Below are positions 7,847-15,566 of a stretch of 37,525 nucleotides of DNA, piece after piece. Positions within the stretch are counted from its first letter, which is position 1; every line of letters begins with the position of its first letter. A model generated the notes under the pieces. That model had not been told where the DNA came from. It saw only the letters and a list, made by a program, of their open reading frames with translations, and made no database searches. Position numbers and translations under genes: made by a program. Source of the DNA: Lachnospiraceae bacterium (GTDB lineage Bacteria > Bacillota > Clostridia > Lachnospirales > Lachnospiraceae); contig JAGCUO010000154.1 in assembly GCA_017962825.1 (NCBI GenBank), forward strand, positions 1-37,525, written 5' to 3'.

Positions 7847-9343
7847 TTATTTCTGCAAAATACGATACACCTGTTCCATCAGCATCATATTGCCCATTAT
7901 GACCAGTGCGATCTTCTTCTTGGCACGGCTGAGTCCATGGAACAGGTTCATGATCCTGAAGGTTTCGGATCCCGATTCGGATTCCCTGTTCCTAAGGAAT
8001 CTTTCATCGTCATAGTAAAAAGAATCATCAAGAAGCATCAGCACCTTATCGAATTCTTTACCGGTGACCGCTTCCGACTCGATGCGTGTGAGGGCTTCTC
8101 CGGGAAAGCTTTCCATGGAGCTTATGTCGCTTGAAATCCCCTTATCCCAGATGAACATATATCCTTCTTTTTCATAGAATCTGATTAGGTTCATCGCCTC
8201 TTTCGCATCGGCTCCGTAGGAGACAGATACATTCGGATAATCTCTCTTGTACATTTTTGAAGCCGATAGAAATGTCCTCAAAAAAGTCGACAGTTCATTG
8301 TTCATCCTGATCTTATTGGTCAGCTTGAAGCCTTTGAAATCCTCACGCTTTTCAAATACGGCGGAACCCATTCCAAGTCTTTCTTTTTCGGATACGCAGA
8401 GAGCATCATCGTAGGATATGATGATCGGCGCATTCCACACCCTGCCATATTCGAGGATCGAATCAAAAGTCTTCTCTCCCATGCCGTGGCCTTCATCGAT
8501 AAATATAGCCGCGTATTTTCCCGGCACATCAGGCACCGTATTCTTATCGCAATAATAGAAATCTATTCTCTTAAGGCGTTCATCAAGCTGCTGAAGCTCG
8601 CTTCTGTGGGACCCGAAATGGAACAGGCAAACCGGATTCTTACGGGACATACTCATCGCCATATCATACAAAAGGATGGTCTTACCTGTGCCGGGAAGAC
8701 CGGTAAAGCCCTGAAGAAAATGTCCGTCGGAGATATTCTTCATGATCTGATTCTTGATATCGCGCTGCTGGAAAGTAAGGAAATATTCCTGACGTAAGAA
8801 TCTTCCCGGATCCGTTATGGGAGAGATCAGATATCTGTCCTCTTTGAAGAGCTCCTCGATATCTCCCGTGTAGATCTCATCCTGACTGTCAAGGAGCACC
8901 CCCAATTCTTCGAAGGTGCTGTCGACAAGCCTTCCGCTGTTTGATAGCCTTACGAGTCTGTCCTGTCCGCTTATGTATGTGTAGTAGTAAACGGGTTTTC
9001 CCAGAGTTGAAAGGTAGTACCTGTTCTGTATGAGCTGGTTTCGTATCGCTTCATTTGATACATTACCGCTCTTGAGCTCTATATTGACGATCTGGCTTTC
9101 TGCGATACGGAGAAGATCGAATTCTTTTCCCAGCTTCTGCATCGTATAAGAGTAATAGAATGTCAGTGAACAGGCATCACTGCACACAGGCTGCAGTCTT
9201 TCCGAAAAAAGCCTGAGCCCTTCTGTTTCCCATTCACGGATCTTGATATTCCTTCCGCGTCCCGACATCTGTCGTTCAACCTTCGATATCAGCCCGGGAT
9301 CATTTAATCTTGTAAGCGCATAGATATTTATCGGTTTCATCAT
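7847..9343 (-). CDS. PD-(D/E)XK-like nuclease fused to SF1 helicase (DUF2075-like)
   Basis: The protein is 498 residues from the ATG at 9343; the ATG at 9340 is equally possible. An upstream TTG at 9376 lies inside the -35 box and is rejected. The N-terminal region contains EFD (about 74-76) and IELKSG (about 88-93), the D...ExK signature of PD-(D/E)XK/NERD-type nucleases. The C-terminal half is a superfamily 1 helicase-like ATPase with Walker A GLPGTGKT (about 215-222), Walker B IFIDEGH (about 280-286), an arginine-containing TNKIRMNNEL motif and a C-terminal FHGLSRAKKKIALV motif resembling helicase motif VI. It may act in DNA repair or anti-phage defence; the function is not established. 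Confidence 0.82.
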   Translation of the reverse strand: MMKPINIYALTRLNDPGLISKVERQMSGRGRNIKIREWETEGLRLFSERLQPVCSDACSLTFYYSYTMQKLGKEFDLLRIAESQIVNIELKSGNVSNEAIRNQLIQNRYYLSTLGKPVYYYTYISGQDRLVRLSNSGRLVDSTFEELGVLLDSQDEIYTGDIEELFKEDRYLISPITDPGRFLRQEYFLTFQQRDIKNQIMKNISDGHFLQGFTGLPGTGKTILLYDMAMSMSRKNPVCLFHFGSHRSELQQLDERLKRIDFYYCDKNTVPDVPGKYAAIFIDEGHGMGEKTFDSILEYGRVWNAPIIISYDDALCVSEKERLGMGSAVFEKREDFKGFKLTNKIRMNNELSTFLRTFLSASKMYKRDYPNVSVSYGADAKEAMNLIRFYEKEGYMFIWDKGISSDISSMESFPGEALTRIESEAVTGKEFDKVLMLLDDSFYYDDERFLRNRESESGSETFRIMNLFHGLSRAKKKIALVIMGNMMLMEQVYRILQK

Positions 9344-9347
9344 ATCT

Positions 9348-9376
9348 ATTATAAGATAATCGTATTTGACGGACAA
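9348..9376 (-). promoter_or_regulatory. Promoter for a probable leaderless nuclease-helicase mRNA
   Basis: On the minus strand the -35 box TTGTCC (9376-9371), a 17-bp spacer and a perfect -10 box TATAAT (9353-9348) end four to seven bases before the tandem ATG codons. Transcription should start at or within the start codons, and no ribosome-binding sequence is present. Confidence 0.65.
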
Positions 9377-9439
9377 ATTGAATACATTCCGATTACATTT
9401 CTGTGTTATGTTCTATATGTGCACAAACGGAGGCAGATC

Positions 9440-10123
9440 ATGATCGATATTTTGCTGATTGAAGATGACCCGGATATAGCTGATAACCTGCAGGAATACC
9501 TGACAAATGCAAGCGAAGGAAAATGGAGGATCCACATCGCGGATAACGGAGACGACGGTCTCGAACTTGCGACTCAGACCCTTTATTCCATGATCCTTTT
9601 GGATATCGGCCTTCCCGGTCGTGACGGATTTGAGATATGCAGAAGTCTCAGACGCAGAGGCAATCAGACTCCGGTTATCTTCGTGACAGCAAGGTATACG
9701 GAGGAAGATATTCTTAAAGGGTATGAATGCGGCGGTGACGATTATATAGTCAAGCCATTCTCCATGGCCCAGCTGTCCGCCAAGATCAAAGCATTCCTAA
9801 AAAGGTACTGCGAAACCGATAACGCATCTGTATCATATCTGGATCTTACCGCTGACGCAAAAGAAAGAAAACTTTACGCAGGCGGCAGTGAAATATCTCT
9901 TTTGCCGAGGGAATTCGACATACTCCTCTATCTCATGCAGCACCCGGAGAGACTGGTTTCCAGGGAAGAACTCCTGGTCCGCGTGTGGGGAGCAGAGAGC
10001 GATGCCATCCCCCGGAATCTCGACAACCCTATCAAGAACATACGAAAAGCCATAGCCTCATCCGAAGCGGTAATTGTCACGCAGCGCGGATACGGCTACA
10101 GGCTGGAGGCAGGAAATGTCTAG
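9440..10123 (+). CDS. OmpR/PhoB-family response regulator
   Basis: The protein is 227 residues from the ATG at 9440, which has CGGAGG seven bases upstream; a GTG seven codons earlier is not supported. The receiver domain has the acidic pocket EDD (8-10), phosphoacceptor Asp55 in MILLDIGLPG, Thr83 and Lys105 in YIVKPF. The C-terminal winged helix includes LLPREFDILLYLMQHP and ends TQRGYGYRLE, typical of the Trans_Reg_C domain. It overlaps the downstream kinase gene by 8 bp, so they form one two-component system. It is divergent from the nuclease-helicase gene across a short gap of about 100 bp. Confidence 0.95.
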   Translation: MIDILLIEDDPDIADNLQEYLTNASEGKWRIHIADNGDDGLELATQTLYSMILLDIGLPGRDGFEICRSLRRRGNQTPVIFVTARYTEEDILKGYECGGDDYIVKPFSMAQLSAKIKAFLKRYCETDNASVSYLDLTADAKERKLYAGGSEISLLPREFDILLYLMQHPERLVSREELLVRVWGAESDAIPRNLDNPIKNIRKAIASSEAVIVTQRGYGYRLEAGNV

Positions 10124-11801
10124 GATAAGAAAAAGAAAGCTTAACATAAAAGAAGAACCGAAGATCATTCTTTTTACGGCAGTGATATGTACTCTGCTGT
10201 GCCTGATCATGATCCCCTTTGTAAGAAACGCGGTGGTTTCCTTTGTCTACTCTCTGGAGGGGCAGACTTATGTCAGAAACTATATGAGAGAGTATCTGAG
10301 CCGTACGCAGAGCATTGAAGACGGAACTGCGGAGGAGCCCGGGTCCGACGCTTTCGAGTCTATGCAGGATATCGTAAATGTTTATTACAGTGCGTTTAAC
10401 GACAAGTCAGCATTTATGGATTCCGGGATCGGACTGCCGGGAGCACCTTTAATATCTTTCCCTCTGTACAAATACGGCGGAGCGGTCTGGATCGCTGACA
10501 GAAGCACCGGAGAGCTTGTCACAAGAGGCGATTACGTGGTTCTGAGAGAAGGCGGGAAAAGAATGCTCTGTGACATAAGGGCTTGTTTTTCCGAAGAAGA
10601 ATTAACCCGCATATGTGAGCTTTACTATGATCCCGTTGCAAAACCGGCATATCTGTATGACATCGATGAATTTGAAGATACTGTAGATACTTATATAGAA
10701 AAGTACGTCTTCAGAGACGGGATAGTCTATCCTCTTGTGATCACTTTTCGCGAACCTGAAGGGGATGTAAGTTTTTATTCGGATCTTCCCTTTGAATACG
10801 ACAGTTCCGAGGTTACGGAATCCGGGGAGTGTATATTGGCTGACGACCTGCTGGATCCCGGTGACCCGGCATATCAGATAGCCGCAAGTCTTGCAGGTGA
10901 ATACTACAGGAGGTTCACATCGGATCTCAGGCAGCTTCCCTCCGATAATATCCATGATTTTACCAGAGGATATATCACTAAGATAACGTCGGAGATGACA
11001 GACAGATATATCATCTGCCAGGCCGAAGTGATCAATTATAAGGGATTGCTGAATGTCGCCACAGCAGCCGCATGGTTTATCATCATCCTCATATGCACCA
11101 TCATCGCTCTTGTCCTTTGCAGGAAAGCAAGGCGCAAAAGAGAAAAAGCGGAATACGAAAGAAGCGTCACCAATGCCCTTGCCCACAATTACAAGTCATC
11201 CCTCATGGTCTTAAGGAGCTGTGCCGAAAACCTGATCTGTGGTGTATCCGGTGAAAAGAAAACAAAGTATGAACAGAAGATCATCTCTGAAACCGACCGC
11301 ATGAACGAAGCAACGGAAAAGATCCTCTCCTTCTACAGAACAGGAGATGCCGGATATAAAGCTGTTCAGGAAACAGTTGATACGTCAGCGGTATGCAGAA
11401 AACTGATAGAAAAATATGAAAATATATCCGCCGAAAGAAAGCTTGAATGGGAAATAAATGATGCGGATAAGTTCACAATCGAGGGAGATGCGGTACTGTT
11501 TTCCATGGCAATGGATAATGTCATAGGAAATGCCGCAAAATACGCCCTTCCCGGTTCCGCGGTCGTTATCAGGACAAGCAAAGCAGGTATTACTGTTGAA
11601 AATAAGTGGAAACCTGTAGATAAATTCATCAGAAAGCCCAAGCTTTTCTTCGATGCATTCGTTACAGGCGATGACACCCCCGGAAGAAGCAATTCAGGAC
11701 TTGGCCTCAGCGTGGCAAAAGACCTTCTTAAGCGGATGAAGCTTAAGATCACCGCAAAGGCAGATCACGAGAAAGTCACCTTCGAGATCAGAAATAAATA
11801 A
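10116..11801 (+). CDS. Membrane sensor histidine kinase with atypical H-box
   Basis: The protein is 561 residues from the ATG at 10116, which overlaps the regulator stop and has GGAGG six bases upstream. TM1 is about residues 17-40, followed by a roughly 270-residue extracellular sensor of unknown fold and TM2 at about 310-335. There is no clear HAMP domain. The presumed phosphoacceptor His is in LAHNYKSSL, where kinases normally have H-[DE]-x-[KR]-[TS]-P; the acidic residue is Asn and the Pro is Ser. The ATPase domain is intact, with NVIGNAAKYA and GLGLSVAKDLL. The partner is the upstream regulator; the signal is unknown. Confidence 0.9.
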   Translation: MSRIRKRKLNIKEEPKIILFTAVICTLLCLIMIPFVRNAVVSFVYSLEGQTYVRNYMREYLSRTQSIEDGTAEEPGSDAFESMQDIVNVYYSAFNDKSAFMDSGIGLPGAPLISFPLYKYGGAVWIADRSTGELVTRGDYVVLREGGKRMLCDIRACFSEEELTRICELYYDPVAKPAYLYDIDEFEDTVDTYIEKYVFRDGIVYPLVITFREPEGDVSFYSDLPFEYDSSEVTESGECILADDLLDPGDPAYQIAASLAGEYYRRFTSDLRQLPSDNIHDFTRGYITKITSEMTDRYIICQAEVINYKGLLNVATAAAWFIIILICTIIALVLCRKARRKREKAEYERSVTNALAHNYKSSLMVLRSCAENLICGVSGEKKTKYEQKIISETDRMNEATEKILSFYRTGDAGYKAVQETVDTSAVCRKLIEKYENISAERKLEWEINDADKFTIEGDAVLFSMAMDNVIGNAAKYALPGSAVVIRTSKAGITVENKWKPVDKFIRKPKLFFDAFVTGDDTPGRSNSGLGLSVAKDLLKRMKLKITAKADHEKVTFEIRNK

Positions 11802-11820
11802 TTCACAGACTAAGCAGTAA

Positions 11821-11853
11821 ATGACTTAATTACCATGCAATTCATTAAGTCAT
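11821..11853. repeat. Inverted repeat in the kinase 3' flank
   Basis: Perfect 8-bp arms ATGACTTA and TAAGTCAT are separated by 17 bp. It has no T-run and lies upstream of the terminator at 11866. It may be an RNA stem or a protein site; no function can be assigned. Confidence 0.5.
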
Positions 11854-11861
11854 CCCCTTAA

Positions 11862-11898
11862 AACAACGGCTCCCCGCAAAACGGGGAGCCGTATTGTT
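11862..11898. terminator. Bidirectional terminator between convergent genes
   Basis: A perfect 10-bp stem (ACGGCTCCCC / GGGGAGCCGT) has a 7-nt loop and flanking AACAA/TTGTT. It separates the plus-strand kinase from the minus-strand membrane-protein gene, whose stop codon overlaps its edge. Confidence 0.85.
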
Positions 11899-12400
11899 AA
11901 ACTCTGTTTTTACTCGTGACGTATATATGTCCTATTCCAAAAATAACCGCAAACAGGATCAATAGATAATGAAGCATTGCTATGCCGCTCAGCAAAAATA
12001 TACCCGTAGGAATAATAGCCAGCGCCATCTGCCTCTGATATGTTTTCTTTTTAAAAAACATCACCCAGATCAGCCAGTAAGAAATCAGTAATAATATGTT
12101 TCCAAACAGATAGACAAAAAAAGCTCCGACAGATGAAAATCCGAATTCCGCTATTCCAATGTTGAATACCATCAGAAACATGCTCCCATAACGGCCGATC
12201 TGCTCAAGAATATTCATGAGTTTATTTGTACATCTGTTTTCCTGATTCTTTTCCTTCAGAGCATATATAATATTAGGAATCAGCAACAACACTATAATTA
12301 TCAAGCCCAATATATTAAGCCAGCTTATTCCTATTCTTCCGGCCAGAAATATAGAAGCAGGTCCGTCTGCACCACCGATTACTGAAATACTGTCATTCAT
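11897..12400 (-). CDS. Small membrane protein with OadB-like N-terminal motif
   Basis: This 167-residue protein has about five hydrophobic segments. Residues 4-22 include SVIGGADGPASIFLAGR, which closely matches the conserved Na+-site segment (IGGADGPTSIFLAGK type) of the beta subunit of sodium-translocating decarboxylases such as OadB/GcdB. The rest does not look like OadB and is far too short (the family has about 370-430 residues). No alpha, gamma or biotin-carrier subunit is nearby. It may be a distinct family that borrowed or kept this motif, or a hybrid remnant. The product and role are unknown. Confidence 0.7.
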   Translation of the reverse strand: MNDSISVIGGADGPASIFLAGRIGISWLNILGLIIIVLLLIPNIIYALKEKNQENRCTNKLMNILEQIGRYGSMFLMVFNIGIAEFGFSSVGAFFVYLFGNILLLISYWLIWVMFFKKKTYQRQMALAIIPTGIFLLSGIAMLHYLLILFAVIFGIGHIYVTSKNRV

Positions 12401-12477
12401 ATAAAATCCTCATCTCCATAGAACAATGGAAGCTCATACCAGTACAAATCTTTATTCTGCTATTCAAACAAGCAAAT

Positions 12478-12786
12478 TTACGCCTTAATATCACTTTTCT
12501 TAACATATATCTCAAAAATACTGTTTTCCGTGCACGAAGATGCATCGATTATTTTATGATGATCAATAGGCAGCACCTTACCGATTTGGTCAAACAGAAA
12601 TGAGCTATAGCATTTATGTTCGGACATAATAAAGATCACAGTGTTATTCCCTACATCGACAGCAAGCCCCATATCATCATAAAATGGGCCTAAATCCGTA
12701 GTCATGATCACAATCTTATTAACATCCGATACTTCGTAAACATATTCTCTTGAATCGACAACTGCATGAATCTTACCATTCCTCAA
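12478..12786 (-). CDS. Conserved-looking hypothetical protein, 102 aa
   Basis: The only available in-frame start is a TTG at 12786 with no clear ribosome site, and an in-frame TAA lies directly upstream. The sequence (IVIMTTDLGPFYDDMGLAVD, then a short Cys-containing stretch) is compact, with alternating strands like a small alpha/beta protein. There is no signal peptide or TM segment. It may have lost its normal 5' end. I do not recognise a named family. It sits 56 bp after the 184-residue hypothetical gene, within a strip of small accessory genes. Confidence 0.6.
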   Translation of the reverse strand: MRNGKIHAVVDSREYVYEVSDVNKIVIMTTDLGPFYDDMGLAVDVGNNTVIFIMSEHKCYSSFLFDQIGKVLPIDHHKIIDASSCTENSIFEIYVKKSDIKA

Positions 12787-12841
12787 TTACTGTTACGGTA
12801 TAATAAGCATTGCCATAATCGTGGATTATCAGATCAGTCCT

Positions 12842-13390
12842 TCATTGATCAGGTTTTTTATATTTTTGTATTACCTTATCGCTCCATATATGGGCTTCTA
12901 TATACCTTTCCGGCCCATACTTTCCATCATCATTCCAGTCCTGCGGCATACCGTATTTCTGTATGATTTCCAGAATTTCGTCATACATATAGACCTTTTT
13001 CCTGTACTCCTTGCCATCATTCACACTATCACTGAATGTAGGCATTGAGTCGCCATAGGTAAATGAAACTGTCCGCAGGTCAAATTCTTCTACCGGAATT
13101 TTTATATATTTACACTCTTCATACCATGTTGATAACCATGGGCTGAATTCCAAAACCATATAGTGAGGCGAATCTATTTCCATAACTCCGCCCTTTTTTG
13201 CGAATGCTTCTCGAAGCATTCGCTCACAATTATGTCGATATTGCACGTATTTATCATGCCTGGCCGCACATTGAGAATTAGGGCGTTCTATCTTTATCTT
13301 CTCAATAACTTCCCGGGCTTCATCCTGAGGTATAGAAGTCAGACTTCTAAATGGACCTGACCTGGCATCATAAAAATGATATAAGAACAT
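12842..13390 (-). CDS. Conserved hypothetical protein of Clostridia, 182 aa
   Basis: The start is the ATG at 13390, with GGGAG six bases upstream; a TTG two codons earlier is not supported. The protein is soluble and has no TM segment. It contains recognisable blocks such as FLYHFYDARSGPFRSL near the N-terminus and SPWLSTWYEECKYIKIPVEE in the middle, seen from memory in uncharacterised Firmicutes proteins. No catalytic motif is evident. After its TGA the same frame stays open for 22 codons (ending VTVIEEW), which could be a lost extension or chance. Confidence 0.75.
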   Translation of the reverse strand: MFLYHFYDARSGPFRSLTSIPQDEAREVIEKIKIERPNSQCAARHDKYVQYRHNCERMLREAFAKKGGVMEIDSPHYMVLEFSPWLSTWYEECKYIKIPVEEFDLRTVSFTYGDSMPTFSDSVNDGKEYRKKVYMYDEILEIIQKYGMPQDWNDDGKYGPERYIEAHIWSDKVIQKYKKPDQ

Positions 13391-13414
13391 AATCAACTCC
13401 CAAACCGCAAATAA

Positions 13415-13554
13415 TTATCTTCCAAACGCAGACTTCATTTTATTTAGAAAATCGGCGTCTGCATATTTGATTGTCGGAATATGAATGAAGACAGCTCTCC
13501 CGGCAAATCTCTTAAGAACTTTCCTTTAAATCCAACAAAAAGAATTCTTTCCAT
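13415..13554 (-). pseudogene. Internally deleted remnant of a pyroglutamyl-peptidase-like (C15) gene
   Basis: A well-placed start (AGAGGG six bases before ATG at 13554) begins MERILFVGFKG. About 11 codons in, the frame shifts to one reading KVLKRFAGRAVFIHIPTIKY and ending SAFGR-stop at 13415. The first block resembles the N-terminus and the second the C-terminus (xFIHxP motif) of peptidase C15 relatives. The roughly 150-residue middle is missing. This looks like one internal deletion with a frameshift. Confidence 0.6.
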
Positions 13555-13567
13555 CTTCATCCCTCTT

Positions 13568-13936
13568 TCAAGAATTGCATTCTTTTTGCTGTCCGTTCAT
13601 ACCCCAGTTTTCTAAAGGTGGTTCATTGATAATGATAAAAACATCTCCCGGAGCTATCGATAGTCTGTTCTTAAGATTATCCGTGATCATTTCTATGGCT
13701 TTTCCCTTCTGTTCTTTCGTTCTTCCGGGGAATAAGGTCAATTCAATTATCATGAAATCTTCAGACTTAAACGACGGTATTTCAAAATTGCTCTTTTCGT
13801 ATTCCTCGATCCTCTGAAATCTGTCCCAATCTTCGATACCTATTGAATCCACAAGCCCGTCATGTATGCAGTCAAGAACAGTTTTCTTAAAATCATTGCT
13901 TTTTCCTTCAAGCATCTCAACTTTCACTAAAGGCAT
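13568..13936 (-). CDS. Tautomerase family protein (4-OT/MIF superfamily)
   Basis: This 122-residue protein starts MPLVKVEMLEG, so Met removal would expose the catalytic N-terminal Pro characteristic of the superfamily. The length and the second half (LTLFPGRTKEQKGKAIEMIT, then VFIIINEPPLENWGMNG) fit the Tautomerase_2 group, a fused pair of beta-alpha-beta units. It would tautomerise small keto/enol acids in the cytoplasm; the natural substrate is unknown. A strong GGAGGAG box lies about 5 bp upstream. It stands between two decayed genes. Confidence 0.9.
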   Translation of the reverse strand: MPLVKVEMLEGKSNDFKKTVLDCIHDGLVDSIGIEDWDRFQRIEEYEKSNFEIPSFKSEDFMIIELTLFPGRTKEQKGKAIEMITDNLKNRLSIAPGDVFIIINEPPLENWGMNGQQKECNS

Positions 13937-13982
13937 ACCAACTCCTCCGATATCGTAATATTCCGAGATAATGTTCTATCAG

Positions 13983-14168
13983 CTATGCTTTTAAAATATC
14001 ATTAATCACATCTAAAACCTCTGCATAGCCTACTACCGTCGCTCCATCCTGAAATGGAATCTTATCTCCAACTCTTAAAGTATGAAGATAAGCTTCAGGA
14101 GAGATGAATGCTTAACTGTTTATACTAAGAAAAGTTCTCTCTTCACCATTCTCAGTATCATTTCAGAA
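13983..14168 (-). pseudogene. Remnant of an EF-Tu-C-terminal-domain-like hypothetical gene
   Basis: The open stretch 14108-13983 encodes FISPEAYLHTLRVGDKIPFQ and then a Gly-rich strand and stop. That pattern resembles the last strand pair of EF-Tu domain-3-like small proteins in Firmicutes (FLSPEYH...GMEF...EG). No start codon is available, an in-frame TAA lies just upstream, and the same frame above it gives only a short Glu/Thr-rich fragment. It is most simply a decayed gene end. Confidence 0.5.
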
Positions 14169-14183
14169 AATCACCGAGCCGGT

Positions 14184-14990
14184 TCACAATTCATATCCCT
14201 TAGCGATAAATATTCCGTACTCCTTGGGCAGATCCACTACCCCGTTTACCGAATGTTCCATTATAATTTCTTTTAATCTTTCAAGCGGAATATCATTTAA
14301 TGCTTTTAGTGATGCTAAACTTCTAAGGTAATTCACAAGATCATCTATATCTGTAACATGAAGGGAGTCCGCATAAAATCGTGCTTCTACATTCGAAAAT
14401 GCAGCTCCTAATATCTGTTCTCCGTTCTGCATTGTGAAATTATGATTGGGATTGAAGTTCTCGCCGCTGAGTCTAAACCATTCAGCGAGTTTCTCTACGA
14501 AATTATTCTCTCCAAGTGTTGCGCAATAGAATGTTCCTTCATCCTTGAGTACTCTTCTAACCTCATTAATTCCTTTGTTAATGTCCGGAACATGATAAAG
14601 CATAGAATTAGCAATAACCATATCAAAGGAATTATCTTCAAATGGCAAATTCTGAATATCTGCAACCCGATACTCAATATTATTCCTGTTACCTATATTT
14701 TCACGAGCTGTATTTAGCATACCCTCTGAGAAATCTGTCAGAACCAGTTTGCCGAATGATCCCAGCACTTCATCACGTCCAATCCATAAACTTCCGGTAC
14801 CGCATCCGAGTTCCAATACCGTCATTCCATCAAATAATTCATAATTTGAAACTATCCAATTTCCATAGCCCTGCTTGTTAGTTGAATATTTATCGTGGAA
14901 AGATATCCTTATATCCAGACCTTTTGAGGTTTTGTACTGTTCTTTCACCTCGTCGGAATTATTTGAGCTTCCAATATTAATGTTTTTCAT
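14184..14990 (-). CDS. Class I SAM-dependent methyltransferase
   Basis: The 268-residue protein has motif I VLELGCGTG (about 57-65), the acidic end of strand 2 (LVLTDFSEGM), and the motif II/III region NSFDMVIANSMLYHV (about 120-134), typical of Methyltransf_11/25 enzymes. It is soluble with a C-terminal helical extension. The substrate cannot be told from sequence; neighbours (deoxyribosyltransferase, VanZ-like, GNAT) suggest a detoxification or accessory setting. AAAGGAA precedes the ATG at good spacing. Confidence 0.88.
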   Translation of the reverse strand: MKNINIGSSNNSDEVKEQYKTSKGLDIRISFHDKYSTNKQGYGNWIVSNYELFDGMTVLELGCGTGSLWIGRDEVLGSFGKLVLTDFSEGMLNTARENIGNRNNIEYRVADIQNLPFEDNSFDMVIANSMLYHVPDINKGINEVRRVLKDEGTFYCATLGENNFVEKLAEWFRLSGENFNPNHNFTMQNGEQILGAAFSNVEARFYADSLHVTDIDDLVNYLRSLASLKALNDIPLERLKEIIMEHSVNGVVDLPKEYGIFIAKGYEL

Positions 14991-15089
14991 TTCCGGTTCC
15001 TTTCATCTGTCATTACAAAATGGGTAAAACATATACTCATTATCAGCCTTTGATCTGTATCTGATCCGACATGCTCGATTTTTACATTT

Positions 15090-15542
15090 TCATGTAAGAA
15101 TTGTCTTACATTTGTTTCTGGGTTGATTATTCTCAACAGCCTTAAGAATCGTATCTTCAAGATCATCCTTAGAAGCATTATAAAAACTTCCCGCGGAGCA
15201 GAATGTCATAAGGCTTGTTTCATCATCAGTTATCTGTACAACAATTATGGGTTTCTTTTTAGCATACATATAGCCCTGTTCCCAATTGGTTCCGGCGGTA
15301 CCGTTCCTGCCCGGAGTGATCATAAGGAACATCTCTGCCCTGTCAAGAGCATTCAAGTCCGCCTCAAACACCTTCTGTGCCCAGTCTTCCTGTGAATAAT
15401 CCCAGGCATTTTCAATTTTAAGTTCAAAGGGGCAATATAACCTGTATCCGTTATCTCTTAATATCTTAGCTATCTTTTCCATTACCGGACGCTGGTCTTT
15501 TGAACAGCTTCCGGCCAGATATATTAATTTATCTTTATCCAT
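15090..15542 (-). CDS. Nucleoside 2-deoxyribosyltransferase family protein
   Basis: This 150-residue protein has the YLAGSCSKDQR N-terminal nucleotide-binding loop, the ADLNALDRAEMFLMI strand and TNWEQGYMYAKKKPIIVV, where the Glu of the WE-GYA motif is the family nucleophile (about residue 107). Family members cleave or exchange nucleobases on deoxyribonucleosides, and some relatives act on other N-glycosides. It lies 24 bp after the VanZ-like gene. The catalytic signature is intact; the substrate is unknown. Confidence 0.87.
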   Translation of the reverse strand: MDKDKLIYLAGSCSKDQRPVMEKIAKILRDNGYRLYCPFELKIENAWDYSQEDWAQKVFEADLNALDRAEMFLMITPGRNGTAGTNWEQGYMYAKKKPIIVVQITDDETSLMTFCSAGSFYNASKDDLEDTILKAVENNQPRNKCKTILT

Positions 15543-15566
15543 ACATATTCTCCATAAGACATGTTC

